From contig JAKUHH010000325.1 of assembly GCA_022701365.1 (NCBI GenBank), forward strand, positions 1-64,000: 64,000 nucleotides of DNA, in the 5' to 3' direction. The DNA is from Mycocentrospora acerina. Its lineage: Eukaryota > Ascomycota > Dothideomycetes > Pleosporales. Below the pieces are notes generated by a model. It was not told the DNA's origin, made no database searches, and worked only from the letters and a program-made list of their open reading frames with translations. Positions 10,669-22,354 of this stretch are shown here, in pieces (position 1 is the first letter of the stretch; each line of letters starts with the position of its first letter). The position numbers and the translations under genes are program-made.

Positions 10669-11463
10669 ATGGCCGAACGTCTATTTTCAGAATCAATCAC
10701 TGAGGATCTGCTACACGCTCGAAAAGGCAGGAAATGCGTCATCGTCAATACCATTTGGCCTCACCTCGGGCTTGTAGAAGACAACTTCATTCCGGATGAT
10801 TACGCAGACATACTGCGTTCAATTGGTATAGCACTTAAAAGACTTTCCACACACGATGAACAAGACTTTGCGGATCAACTCTTGAACAGTCTTCTTAAAA
10901 CAGTCACACTTATAAGAGAGCATCTGACTGCAACTGAGGAATTTATGGTCAACACACTCGCTGAGGAATATCACAGCACCCCTCGAGATGCTGTCGTTCG
11001 ATCTGTGGAGCTTGCGGCCCGTCTTTGGCTGGGAATGAACATTTGCTCGCGCTGGCCATTGACCAGACGAACGAGTCCTCGCGATAGTTGCATCGATTGG
11101 CCGAACAACAAATTGCTATCAGATGTTGTTGCTGAACAGTTCGAAAGGAAGATTGTGGCTGTGATGGACGAAGAAATGGACCTAGATAGCTCTCTCACTG
11201 TCGTGAAGCTGATAGAAACACGCGACGTGCAGATACGATGGACGGACAGTTTGATCGAGCACCTGAAGCTGGAAGGAACTCGCGGGAAAAGAACTTTAGC
11301 CATATATAGTCAGAAACTGCGGCTGATCAAGCACCATAAGGGTCCTATACCAAACATGCTCGAGCATCAAGTGTTGATAGAAGCCATTGCGACGCTCGAC
11401 CTGCTTTTTCCCTTGGGCGATCAAAAGACCATTGATTTTTCACGTTTAGAGATACTTAACTAG
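10669..11463 (+). CDS. Conserved fungal protein of unknown function (264 aa)
   Basis: Single uninterrupted frame starting at ATG 10669 (context GTCATGG); upstream in-frame codons lack another ATG. The protein is soluble and mostly helical in appearance. It contains RDAVVRSVELAARLWLGMN, SCIDWPNNKLLSDVVAEQFE, RWTDSLIEHLKLEG, TLAIYSQKLRLIKHH and a C-terminal IEAIATLDLLFPLGD. I recognise this order from uncharacterised proteins found in many copies in Pezizomycotina; no function is known to me. It has no signal peptide, membrane segment or zinc motif. It is the only intact gene between 3.5 and 23 kb, flanked by genes destroyed by stops and transposons. Confidence 0.75.
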   Translation: MAERLFSESITEDLLHARKGRKCVIVNTIWPHLGLVEDNFIPDDYADILRSIGIALKRLSTHDEQDFADQLLNSLLKTVTLIREHLTATEEFMVNTLAEEYHSTPRDAVVRSVELAARLWLGMNICSRWPLTRRTSPRDSCIDWPNNKLLSDVVAEQFERKIVAVMDEEMDLDSSLTVVKLIETRDVQIRWTDSLIEHLKLEGTRGKRTLAIYSQKLRLIKHHKGPIPNMLEHQVLIEAIATLDLLFPLGDQKTIDFSRLEILN

Positions 11464-12112
11464 GATAAAGAATCTTTTCATCTAAGCCATTGCAGATTAA
11501 TAGGAAAGCATAACTAGCATTTGAAAACTAGCTTAACTATAACTTAACAATGTGCTTAAGCTTAAGCTTAAGCTTAAGCCTAATATTAGCCCTTGCAAGA
11601 GCCTCTGTTCTATAGAGCATTTAATGCAGCCCTTGCTTATAAACCAAAGACACACAGGAGCTCTTCATGTTATCTTTTTAAGCTATCTAGCATACTCATT
11701 AACTAGAAAGCTACTGTAGAACACCCAGTGTTGAAGAAAAGGAGCTAGAATAATAGTATTCAGGTGATCTATTGTATGGACCAATGTTCTATCTATCTAT
11801 GTGTAGATCTCATTTATATACATTAGAAAAGAGCTTAGTAGTTGTTGCTACAAAGCGTATTTGTATTTGTCTGAATAGGTGTAGTATATACGTTGTGTGT
11901 AGAGCAGTTGAGTATTAATTACTCTACTAATACCTTAGTATTAAGCTCTTCGTAAGAGGCCACGTACCTAAGCGTGGCTTGCACGTGTGGCTTGTGAGCA
12001 GGGCTTATAAGCGAGACTCGTGAGCAGGACTCTGTTTTGTGACCTTAATCAGCTCGCCTATTAAAGATAGAACAGTGAATATCCACAGTATTTATAAGTT
12101 GACTAAGCTCTG
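11464..12112. other. AT-rich intergenic, repeat remnants
   Basis: No gene. It contains an AAGCTT-phase repeat at 11554-11579. At 11955-12040 there is a short tract of spaced GCACGTGTGG, GTGAGCAGG and TTATAAGCGAGAC-type words that recalls transposon subterminal repeats and also bases 8-40 of the window. Confidence 0.4.
11554..11579. repeat. Short GCTTAA tandem repeat
   Basis: About four perfect copies of the 6-base unit GCTTAA, a self-complementary arrangement that could fold into a hairpin. Confidence 0.85.
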
Positions 12113-13944
12113 CTACATGCTAACTAGCATATTTTGATAGCAGGGTTGGAGCAAAGGTTGCATTATCATAGAAGCAACAGCCTGCACCAGAAGATCAAGT
12201 AAACTGAATTTGACGGCGGAATGTATGTCTGACTCTGAATTGGAGCAGTAGAATCGTCGTCTAAGCGGCTCTGGTGCAGATGTCGATGCCGGTACCATGT
12301 ATCGAACAACCGCTTAACAGTGTGTGCGCTGGCTGTAGCTCGAGCGACTTCGCCTCTTCTCCACTCTTTCTTCTCCTAACCCACATGCTTCACCAACTTT
12401 GCTCGGCTAGGTAGGAAGTTGGCTGGGGTGGCTCGACAGCGAATAGCTGGAGTGAAGTACCATCGACTTCAGGTCTTCTCCAATCGATTTCCGACCTCCT
12501 CAGATCAGTCCCGTCTTGACTTCCACAATCGTCGATGCGCCGGGAATAGCAGGTGATCTCTACAGCTTGTGTGTATTTGGGGGCCCCCACGACTTCACTC
12601 CCTCTCCACCTAAAGTGCGTCAAGCAACCGATACCCTTGGTAGTGCAGCTGGCTCGTAGACATCACAGCCCACAGCTGCCTACCTACGATGTAGTTTGGA
12701 GAGGACATCTGGACCTGGAGCACGCCATTTCACTTTTAAGCATGGTGAATTACGATAGAGTGGCATGCTTCGATATAGTGGCCTTCGAACGGCTTATAGC
12801 GTCGGAAATATTCTGTTTATGCAAGCAGCCAGCAACTGTCACGATAGGACGCGCCAACCTGCTGTATTTCTTGAAGATGGAGTTCGCCGTGTCCAACCTC
12901 CTAAGTTGTGGATCAATGCCCAGATGGAAGCCAATCTGAAATAGTTGTTTGTCTGTCGTCTCTCTTTGATGCTGCTGACATTTTCCGCCTTATTGTCGGC
13001 AATTCTAAAACATCGTTGGGAAATCGCTGAAACTGACTCGCCACAGCTCAGGGATTGTTCGGATATCCCGGGTGAGCTACCAGGGCCAGGTTAGGTCATG
13101 TTAGGTCATGTTAGGTCATGTTAGGTCATGTTAGACCACGTTAGGTCAGGAATGAGGAGCCGTTGTAAAGGCCAAGATAGGCTTACGTCATGATCTTGGC
13201 CATTGCAACTTTGCCTCCTTTATGGGCACTGAACTGCTGCTACATCTTTGTCGCTTCACTTCGAGGGCAGAAGAAGAACGATTGTATCCGTTCTCAGGGC
13301 GAACCGTAGAGAGCGGATTGTTCGCGAGCCATGGATTAGAGCAGTCGCGTTGCAGAAGCAGGGCTGGGAGTCGAGGCGTTCCGCGTGTCACAGGCGGTAT
13401 GGGCGAGGAAAGGAAGTAGTATTTAAAAATTACATATTCAAACAAGGCATGGCCGGCGAGGCAAATTTCGTTCTTTGTTAAACAACGGTGCATCGAAACA
13501 AAAGGAATATGCTCTGGGCATGAGCATTTCACCCAAGTCTCTGTACGGGTAGTATATTGGCTTGCCTGCACTGGCCAAGTCGCGGCGCCTGTCGCAGTGG
13601 CCATTTGTGCTAAAACTGTCAGACAAGACCTTGTATATACTTGCTCTCACAATCATTATCTCAATGAATCGGATGCTACAGGCTTTTGGCTTCCTGCTAC
13701 GTTCTGACTTGTTAAGGTCGTTTACCCAGGTCTGAAGGTATCTCTCATTCGTCCAGCGCATTGCTTCCTTATTTTATCTTGTATTAACATTATTATAATT
13801 ATTTGAAAAAGCCTCATATGAAAGTAAGGTGCATTATTTGACACGGGCTTCTGAGGAGGTGCGAATCTTTCCCATTTTGCCTACCGAAATCTACGTATTT
13901 CATCTGCTCTGGCTCCCCCTTTACAAGCTTCCAGGGCTCAATTC
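12113..13944. other. No confident gene; open frames without recognisable content
   Basis: Composition is more balanced than the surrounding repeats, so decayed genes may lie here. The plus frame 12553-12939 has no early ATG. The minus frame 13438-13761 begins with ATG and encodes 107 residues without a motif I know. A 10-bp tandem repeat sits at 13091-13150. I would not annotate a gene. Confidence 0.35.
13091..13150. repeat. Six-copy 10-bp minisatellite
   Basis: The unit is TTAGGTCATG: four identical copies, one TTAGACCACG and one TTAGGTCAGG, preceded by a decayed unit at 13081-13090. It contains TTAGG but is not a telomere repeat. Confidence 0.95.
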
Positions 13945-15060
13945 CTAGAATATAGCTATAGCTCCAGGCGGACTTGCAACTCCTCCTTTGACGTGTAATG
14001 GCGCGCTCGTCAGGAAGAAGGTCTAACGGTTTTGTCGCTTACACATGTCAGACAGTTCCTCAAGGTTCCAGTGCTCTCCTATCGGGGTGCCCCAATGCAC
14101 AAGTAGCCAATCATGCATGGTCCAACCTCCATTCATAGAGAGTGGTAAAGCATCAACACTGTTGTCGCCAGCTATGCCAGCGAAGTGACGATCATACAAC
14201 CAGCGAACTGTCTTCTCGCTAGGCTCAACTCCAACCACAGTGCCACTTTCCATAGCAGCCTCACGCTCAGATGCAGTTGCATTACTAAATATTATCAGCA
14301 ATAAGATCATAGGGTTGGAAGAGATGGTTGATGTCTTACTTGTACCAGTTTAGATAACCGCTCCTGATGAGCAGGATATCGCCTTGCTTTGTTTTCGTGC
14401 CCTGCCACTTCAACGTCTTTTCAAGCTCCTCAACTGGGATTTCATATCTCGTGATGGGACTTGGAGCACTTCCGTACACATGCTTATACCAGGCAAACCA
14501 GTCTACTAATATACCACGCCCCACGATACCTCCCCTCTCGCACCAATTGTGAATTCCATTCCTTTCTCCCAATGAAGCTTCTGAATGGGTCATTCTATTA
14601 TAGTATTTCTGAGTAGCTTGTACGGCATAATGTTTGAGTGAGTCCTAGTGGGAGCCTGATTGTGTGTTGAAGTGGAGTTCATCGTCTATGCCTATGATAC
14701 CAAGAGTTGCGTTTACATCGATTGGCCGTTGTTCGAATGGAATGCGGCCAAATTCAGGATGTTCAAAGTTGTCGAGGGACTAATCGAGTTGTACATGTTC
14801 TCCCGAGCGGATCTCTCTTGAAGCAGCCCGAACTACTGACGGAGTTAGGAGGTTAATTGCTAAGTGTCCTTTGTTAGAAAGTAGTGCGGGAACGCAAAAA
14901 TGAGCAACGTACTTCCGATTTCATCCTTTTTACTATATCTATTAAAGAACCCCTACAAAGAACCTTGGGGTTCTCCCTTGACTGCTGGAAGGTCATCAAA
15001 GGCAGGGAATTTGAAGTTGGCTGTTTCAGAGGCCTCTCCAAGGGCCAACGGTAGAGAAAC
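13945..15060 (-). pseudogene. Putative cyclase/kynurenine formamidase-like hydrolase, four Trp-to-stop changes
   Basis: A member of the metal-dependent cyclase family (PF04199-like). Minus-strand order is NFKFPAFDDLPAVKGEPQGS, RYSKKDEIG, intron about 14914-14872 (GTACGT..CTAACAAAG), LLTPSVVRAASREI, GEHVQLD, ELHFNTQSGSH, SLKHYAVQ, NGIHNWCERGGIVGRGILVD, GDILLIRSGYLNWYK. Then comes a second intron (about 14335-14295), HFAGIAGDNSVDALP, HDWLLVHWGTPIGEHWNLEEL and FFLTSAPLHVKGGVASPPGA. The histidine-rich metal site (HFNTQSG, the GGIVGRG region) is present. TAG interrupts the frame at 14953-14955, 14780-14782, 14645-14647 and 14023-14025, each where the family has Trp. All are TGG to TAG, i.e. CpA to TpA on the other strand. 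The start codon is not clear; the natural stop is at 13945-13947. Confidence 0.85.
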
Positions 15061-16428
15061 AATCAACGTTAATAAAGAATACATATTATGCAAAAGATAA
15101 AAACTTTATTGAGATGCTAAAAAATAGTGAGCATTGAAGGGATTAAATAGGTAAGTTTATGACTTGACTACTTTTATTTATGAAATAAATTTCGTAATCG
15201 AATTTAAACATTGCTTGACTAATTCTAGTTGCCTCAGATTTAAGCTTTAAAAGGGGTTCTGGGTACTCCGGAAAAAAATAAAAATGATGTACAAGAACAG
15301 AGAATTGCACTTGGTTTGTAATTGAGGAAGAACATTGTGCAACCTTGGCGGCTTGGTTGAATCAAGCCAGCCAATAACTACAAAAGTGTACAGCTTGGCC
15401 TACTAATCGTCGAAGCGAAAACAATAGCGCGAAGTTGCTTAATATTACAAGCGACAACATTAGTTAGAATTATAACACCTACACAAGCGAAATCCTTACC
15501 ATAGCAAAGCTATTATGTATTGCTACTAAGGACAGCAAAAACACTTTCTTAATGCTTACGCCCAATTTAATAAACTGTCTACCCTAATGCAAACAGCGCA
15601 ACATCTATCTGAATTATGTCTGACACTCGTTTATGGTTAGCGTAGGCAAATAGTATTGATAAACTCTAATTACCAATACAACTGAACAAAATCAATGCTC
15701 GATTTCCCGACTACTATGCGTGAAACAAACTAAATGTGACACCCCTCTAGGCCCTGTCTGACCGGATCTAATATTAAAACCCCTGAAGAAATACATCAAG
15801 CAGTCTATTACATTAGACATTTCACAACGGAATTGTGACATCATTCCAAGCAATATTCAACCTAGGCCGGACTCCTTCTCAACCGCTAACAAAATCCAAT
15901 CACTTTAAGCTACTTTAAACTCTTCTTTGTATTAAATCTAAAATATTACTACACTTTTACATGTCAGAACATGTGAAGCATAGCTGTAGAGAAGTTGTCT
16001 GTATCCTAACTAGTAATGGAAATGGAACATAGTCTATGTTCCATGTGCTTCCTGCCAGATAGGGGGCTATGTCGTATTTATTTTGGCACATATAGAACAA
16101 ATCACTATAGTAGTTTACGTTACCTGATTAACCAAGTTAATATGTGTAGCCTTTTAAGTCTTTAAAAATGTATACTTATGCTTAGCTATATCTGTTTTAC
16201 ACGATGTGCTGTATGTTGTAGAAAGGGTGCTTAAATTTCTCTAAAAGGCTAGAGATCAAAGACACTAAGAGGAGATTGTGAAGCTATAGCTTTAAAAGAA
16301 CTAGAATAAAAATGCAGGATTATGATTATTCAAGTATAACTCTGTAGCTAAGCTTGTCTTCATCCCCTATAGGAGGCTCTACACCATATATTAAACATCT
16401 AGAAGAAATTAATAAAGAAATTAAATAG
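15061..16428. other. AT-rich gene-free stretch
   Basis: No gene or clear element. Composition is strongly AT with scattered stops in all frames; GGAACATAGTCTATGTTCC at 16022-16040 is a short near-perfect palindrome. The region separates two pseudogenes. Confidence 0.5.
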
Positions 16429-17470
16429 TTAATGTCCAAATTGCACCAAACTCGTCTAATATTTTAACTTGTGTCTTCTCTTTGCCCGCTGTTCCTGCAC
16501 AGCTGCATGTAAAGCCCTAACCGCAACATCTTCACTTAAGCAACCTTTATCTGTATTAAGCCTCGCACGAAGTTGGGTGTAAAAGTTCACAGCTATTTCT
16601 TTTAATAATTCACTCCTTACGTCTCACAGTGACCTTACCACCTGAGGAAATCTGGCTAGTTGGAATGCACTCGCTACATGCAGCATCTTGTTTATGATGC
16701 CTTGTTCTTTGGGTGTGTTTTGTGCGGTTGAACAGGCAGAGAGGTAGGCGAAGGATGCATAGGGTAGATGTGAGGAACTTAGTTCGTGTATGGTCAGAAG
16801 TGAAGGCGTGTTGGCTGTGCTGAGATGGAGGCTGGAGCGGGTGGGTGCGAGGAGATTGGAGGAGCTATGACAGGCGAAATGAGCGATTGTTGTACGAGGG
16901 AGAAGGGAGAGAATTGTGGATTTGAGAGGGTTGATATAGGAAGTTGCGCTTATTTGTAGTTTGGCAGATTGGTCGCCTGAAATTGCCTGGTTGTCTGCAT
17001 CTGCAGGGCACATGATTTTGCTCACCTTGGAAACCTCTTCTCTGACGCCAGGAAATTCGACTTGACCATGCGTGTTAGGCATAGCTACTAGAAGAATTTC
17101 AGGTTTTGTGGTGATTACTTTTCGACGGTGCTTCTGATTAAAGGCTACTGAAAGAGCCTGTACTGTTGCGGCATATGACGACACACAGTACATAGTCGCG
17201 TTCTGGTTTGATCGCCCATTTATATCATATAGTCCAGCAGCATGTAAAGGTAGCAAACCTACGACTCCACTTGTTATTTAGAAGACTCGTTGAAGCTCAT
17301 CAACGGACGATGGTGGTGACGAAAGGAGGTCTAGATGTTTTAAAATGGGCTGCACAACCCCATTCCATGCCTTTTTGAAGATTTTACATAGCTCTGCATT
17401 TGCTTCCATGCGTTTCCTTCCAGGTTTGGCTCTTGAGAGTCGTTTAGGACCTACTAGTTTGTCTATCTAC
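16429..17470 (-). pseudogene. CHAT-domain (caspase-like) protease, C-terminal remnant
   Basis: The CHAT (caspase HetF associated with TPRs) peptidase fold is recognised from LLPLHAAGLYD, a NINPLKSTIL-type linker, TTIAHFACHSSS (catalytic His at ACH) and SFAYLSACSTAQ (catalytic Cys at SACS), followed by the AFQLARFPQVV core. Upstream on the same frame are KKAWNGVVQPIL and LLSSPPSSVDELQRVF. Stops cut it at 17278-17280 (TAA in place of the Trp-containing segment before LLPLHAAG), 16624-16626 (TGA where relatives have Trp after VVGSL/TL) and 16456-16458 (TAG). Sequence continues in frame past each stop, so these are substitutions, compatible with RIP. The usual TPR region upstream is missing; repeat DNA begins at 17540. 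In fungi CHAT domains occur in TPR or NLR-type proteins. Confidence 0.82.
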
Positions 17471-17539
17471 GATGAGCATCTAGATTGAAGTAGCTCGTAA
17501 ATTAACCAGGTAAGACACATTAATATTATGTTAATTAAT

Positions 17540-17662
17540 AACACCAACTCTGCCTTTTTTAGCGCGTCTGTTCTGTCGCCTACGGTATTAATATTTTATC
17601 AGATATCATCTCCACTCACATCAGAAAACCTCTCCTCTAATTTCTAGAGCCCTAGAGCCTAG
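17540..17662. repeat. Inverted 117-bp duplication, copy B
   Basis: Reverse-complement partner of 2641-2757, separated by about 15 kb. It lies downstream of the LINE remnant in LINE orientation, with about 400 unrelated AT-rich bases (17663-18060) between them. Confidence 0.65.
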
Positions 17663-18059
17663 GGTGGTGGTTTGCAGCTAGGTGTTAAGATCCTGTTCTG
17701 TACTTAATCTTAGTTGCCAAAGACCTTCTAATACTAGTACTAATGTAGAATAGATTAAGGATTCATCTTTTAGAATAAAATAAGTTTAGGGAAATAAGGT
17801 TAGTTAGATATGTGTGTTATTAATACACTATATTAAAAAAAGGAAAAGATAATAAGTAAATTAACAAATAAGGTTCGATCTAATACTATAAAGGTAGTGT
17901 TCTTATATTTATATATCTTACAGGAATATCTAATTAATCCTTTATAAATTAAAGTTATTAGTTAAATTAGCTTCTTATTTATAAATTTAATTACTTACAT
18001 TTTAAAAATTATAGTTAAGCTTACTTATTAATTATATTAGCCTACTTAGCTAAGAATTA

Positions 18060-18970
18060 AACTATTTTCTTTCCTTATCTATATTGTATTAATCTACCTA
18101 CCTAGCTAGACTTAATACAATAATGCCTATTCAGACATTAATCCATAAGGCGCTATTTTTCTGTCTAGGCTAAGATCTCTTTTTAAGAGCCTTAGAAGTC
18201 TAGTAAAACAGTAGTAGTGCTCTAACTATATAGCTTACTAAAAACAGAGTATTCTAAAATAGTTCTTTATTATTTTTAGTATGCCTTTAGGTTAAGACTC
18301 TTGCAGTAAGCAGCTACTTAGCTGTTGCTATTTTTGTTTTTTGCAAAAACTTAAGCAGTGCTAATTGCTATACTTTAGTATTAAACATAGTAGCTAATAT
18401 TAGCCTGCCTTTCTCTTTCTATATCTATTTTCTCTCTAGATTAAAGTGTTTATAGTGTAATAGCAGGTGCTTAGGTGTTTCTAATATATTATAGCAACTA
18501 AAATATCCTCCTTTTTTATCTTTACTTATAGCTCTAGAAAATGCTTTAAAAAAGCATTTTCTTAGCTTAAGCTAATAGTAAGCTGCTATAATTTACTTAA
18601 GAAAAAGTTAAAGCTTAGCTTTTAAGAGTAAACTTAAGTTACTTTTTAGTATTACTATTATATCTTTTGCCTCTCTCTTTTTCTTTAGCTTATTTCTAGC
18701 TTATTTGCTACTTTAAAGTTATTTCTTTTTTTAGCTTTCTATTTAAATAGCTTAAAGTAATAGCAACCTCTTCTTTTTCTATTTTTATATACTTTAGGCC
18801 TGCCTTAGCTAGCCTGTTAGCATAGTTATCTCCTTTAATTTTTTAGTAGCTTAGAATCTATTTCAAATCTACTCTTATTCCTTATTATACTAGTGTCCTA
18901 CACAGCCTAGTAATATGATAGCTAATTTTAATCCTCCTTTTAATGCTTTAAGTTGCATTTCTTGTCATTT
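18060..18970 (-). mobile_element. LINE remnant (Tad1/I-like, RNase H region to 3' tail)
   Basis: Reading minus from about 18960 the decayed translation gives a GDNYANRLAKAGLKY-like segment, which corresponds to the GNE.AD.LAK..G block of the RNase H domain at the end of LINE ORF2. A SYLNRKLKKEI-like stretch and a long A-rich 3' region follow. Stops, mostly TAG and TAA, are frequent. The final 170 bases match the tails at 2441-2625 and 7898-8013. No reverse transcriptase domain is visible upstream, so it is 5' truncated. Confidence 0.65.
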
Positions 18971-20867
18971 TTGAGGGTTGTTAGGGTGGGCGGATGAGTA
19001 GTGTTGGCGGATGAGCGGTGGAACACGTTATTGAATACCCTCTTTAAGAGCAAGATAATAACGGCAATAACTGTTTAATTTGCTATCATTTTGAAGAAGT
19101 AGTTCCATCTTCAATCTTGTTTCTGCAACAGAAAGCGCCTTTTGATCCCTTCTCTCATCTATCGGTTTAACTCTCCTGACTGAGCCCTAACTGTACAGCA
19201 TTCCAGCTAGCCACCAACTTAACATATTCTGTGACTAATTTTAGAATTGTGCGTAAAAATTGAAGGATAGCAAGATACGCACCAAGAACACTTAGTTTAC
19301 TATCGTTGTTTTTGTCACCCTTTTGAATCAATCGTTCAGAATGCTGGTTTACTATAGCTGCGAATCTTTTGCTATTTTCAATCTCTCCTAAAGTGACAAA
19401 TCCTAAAATATAGCAAGTTGTTAGCGAATGTTAGTTATATTCTCCTAAAGGAGAAAATATCTCAGAGACTTTAGATTCTTTGACAAAGGACAATAAGGAT
19501 GTATCTCATACCGTCACTGTCCTTATCCTACAAAAGTTAGTAGTGTTTAAAGTAATATATTGAACATGCATAAATAAGATTTACAGTGCTTACCATTTCT
19601 GAGAAGTCATCCTCAATAATTGAGATGGTTTTTAAAGTGAAAGGAAACTATTTCATTTGTCTCAGCATTGTCTTAGATTTTAAAAATTATTTAAGAAGGA
19701 AAATACCTTAGAGTTTAATTCAGAGTAAGACATAGTGAAGATAAGCTGTGCAGATAAGGAGCAGTTTTATAGATCTTGTAGAAAGAAGTTTTCAAGTAAA
19801 ATGATGATTTCTACGTATACTGGAGCGAAATATTTATAGAGAAGTAATTGAATAATATAAAAAAAGAAATAAGCCTATCTACGTAATCAAGTCTTTCTCA
19901 ATGCATTAACTTTATCTTTTATTCAAATTTATGACCGAAAAGGTAAGTCAAACATTGGTCAGCATAACTCAAAGCTTGCTTTTGTTATCAGCAGCTGTTG
20001 TGTAACCTATAAACATTAGATTAATCTATTCTATATAGCTTGAACACGTCATTCTGCATCAGTCTACTGCAAGCAAATAACTTATGTTCGCAATTCGTTA
20101 CGTACTGTCTTTCCTGCACTGGCAAAATATGTGAGCTATAGTCCTTGTATATTTTCAGGATCAATTCAGAATAGGAAAGATAAATTAATAACTAAGAATT
20201 GAGATTAGGTCATAATAAAACGGTCCCAAGTATAGTTAATAATTGATAGCTAAGATTAAGAATTCTTCTGTTGCCAACAAGAATTATTACTATTTCGGAT
20301 AAGTCTCAATTAATCGTCATTCGCGCATGAAATGGCTAATATCTTTGTTACTTTAGCTGCGAGACTAAGATCTCAAGTTTGGGAATCAATCTTGTTTATG
20401 CTTTATTAAAAATGATCAAGTGCATAATTCAATACATATTAGCTGCAGGATAGGAGGAGCAAGATTGGTTAGAATCGAAAATAAGTAAATTCTTTTTTTG
20501 CAACTTACCACTGGGAAGCTGTTAGTGCTTATTACTTTTTTTTAATCGTTTCAATTGTCTATTCAGGGAAAGATGATTACGAACTTGGTAAACGTCTTTA
20601 TGTTTTTAGGCGTTAAAATGATCTGTCTAAACGAGACTTGTAAGGCTTACAACTGTTTATTTTAAATATTTATCTAGACGATTATGCAAATTCAGATAGA
20701 AATCATTATTTCGCATTTGATATTTTCTCACATATGCTTTTTGCTTTTGCTTTTTCCGCGTGCCGGATCTTACCTTTTACGTCCGCATTGATGAGATTCT
20801 CCTACAGACCCAACTTATCCCATGACACCTTAAATTTTACGTTATGTATTGCACTGATGTTTTCAGC

Positions 20868-21097
20868 CTACAGTCGCCCACCAGCGCATGTGTGAGCACG
20901 TGTATAGACACGTGATCACTCAGCTCCTATGTAGTCTCCGAGTCATACACTCCTAATAATACAACTTGTAAGGGACCAATCAGGAGGAACTTGTTGTATA
21001 TTAAGATTGTAGGACTTAAAGACCAAAATAGGAGTTAAGTGCTCACGTGTTTGCACACATGCCTGCCCACGTGCTCACACACGTGCAGGCTGACACA
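20868..21097. mobile_element. CACGTG-rich foldback element (MITE-like), copy 2
   Basis: Two arms in inverted orientation: left about 20868-20966 and right about 20985-21097. In matching orientation both give CAGCCT(A/G)CA, several CACGTG words, CTCCTAT, (C/T)ACA and AATA(A/-)TACAAC. The short spacer contains AGGGACCAATCAGG. No coding capacity. The arms pair with 6126-6262 and 38733-38840. Confidence 0.7.
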
Positions 21098-22354
21098 ACT
21101 AGTTACTCTTGATTGTTCCTTTACATGTTTTCTATGATACTTTCAAAGTATGGATATTTTGGCTTAAACTTTGACTGGAGATATGCCTGGTTTTGGAATC
21201 TAGTATATGAGAAGAAATAATCAGTGGGAACTTGCTGTCTTGTAATAAGTGTAGAAATGAGAGACTGCATAGACGCTAGTTGCCCACGTGCTTGCACACA
21301 TCAAAATACACTTTTGTTGACTGGAGGTATCAAGTGCATGTATTTTCGGCTAGTGATGATTGTCTAGAACTCTGCTGAAAATACCTTTTTTTTTCTTCTT
21401 AAAAGACGTGCTATTTTATTCTTTTATATAGGAAAACCGAGTTTGCATAGGTTAGGGTTAGGGGATTTTTTTTGCAGCTCACTACCCTATCATAGAAAAC
21501 ACATGGAGCGGGATTATATACACAAATCGGATTTAGAGATATTCATCTACAAGCCTCATCCTTATTTTCCTTGTTTAATGGAGTTGAGGTAAATAGGCGA
21601 TTTTGGTATTACGTGACAATTGTAAAACCTGAAGATTTGGGCTTGTCTAGCATTCAAAAAGACGGACAAGGTAAGATCTATTGGAAAATTAACAAAAATT
21701 ATTAGCTGAAAAAAGATATTTTTTCTGCAAAATTTGAATGTACCTTACTGAATACGTTGTTCATTCTAACATTAATAGTAGACTTCTCATTCTAGCAGAA
21801 TAAGTGGTAGCCTTTATTTAGCTTAAAGTTACAAGCCAAGATAGCCTAGGATTGCTTACCCTTCTTCTGCTAGAGTAACATACACAAAGCGCACTTTTAA
21901 GCTTTGCAATTGCCACATTTTGGTTTGATGAAGGTTATCAATCTTTAGTTAGACTGCAAGTATTAAGCATGAGGAAAGTCTTAGCAGAGATGATGTTGAA
22001 AATTATTTTATATAACTCTGTGTTAGACATAGAAAAGACATTGCAGACAAATTTACATTGCAAATCCAGTTCTGCACCATTTCTGGTAAGTTTAATACAT
22101 CTAGGATTTGTATCAGTTGAGAATACAAACATAGTATTTACAGCAGTGTAAAGATTGACGGATTTATTAGCTCACAAGATTAATGTTGTTGATTTAAAGT
22201 TTAATTTTGTGCACGATAACCGAAAAATATTAGATATGCTACCACAGTTCGGTTAGATAAGAGGAGTTATTATATATCGTAGTTGCTTCTATTGACAGAT
22301 CAATTGAATTGGTTACCGTCTAAGTAAGACCTTCCAAAAGGCATGAAGAGTGGC

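Noticed and set aside
12553..12939. 128-codon plus frame
   Set aside because: No ATG at its head (first codon GTG), no motif, and overlapped by a minus frame of similar quality.
13091..13150. CRISPR-like or telomeric array
   Set aside because: Unit is 10 bp without spacers, the organism is a eukaryote, and the unit is not TTAGGG.
13188..13761. Overlapping minus frames of 107-138 codons
   Set aside because: Low-complexity, no domain, no convincing splice structure.
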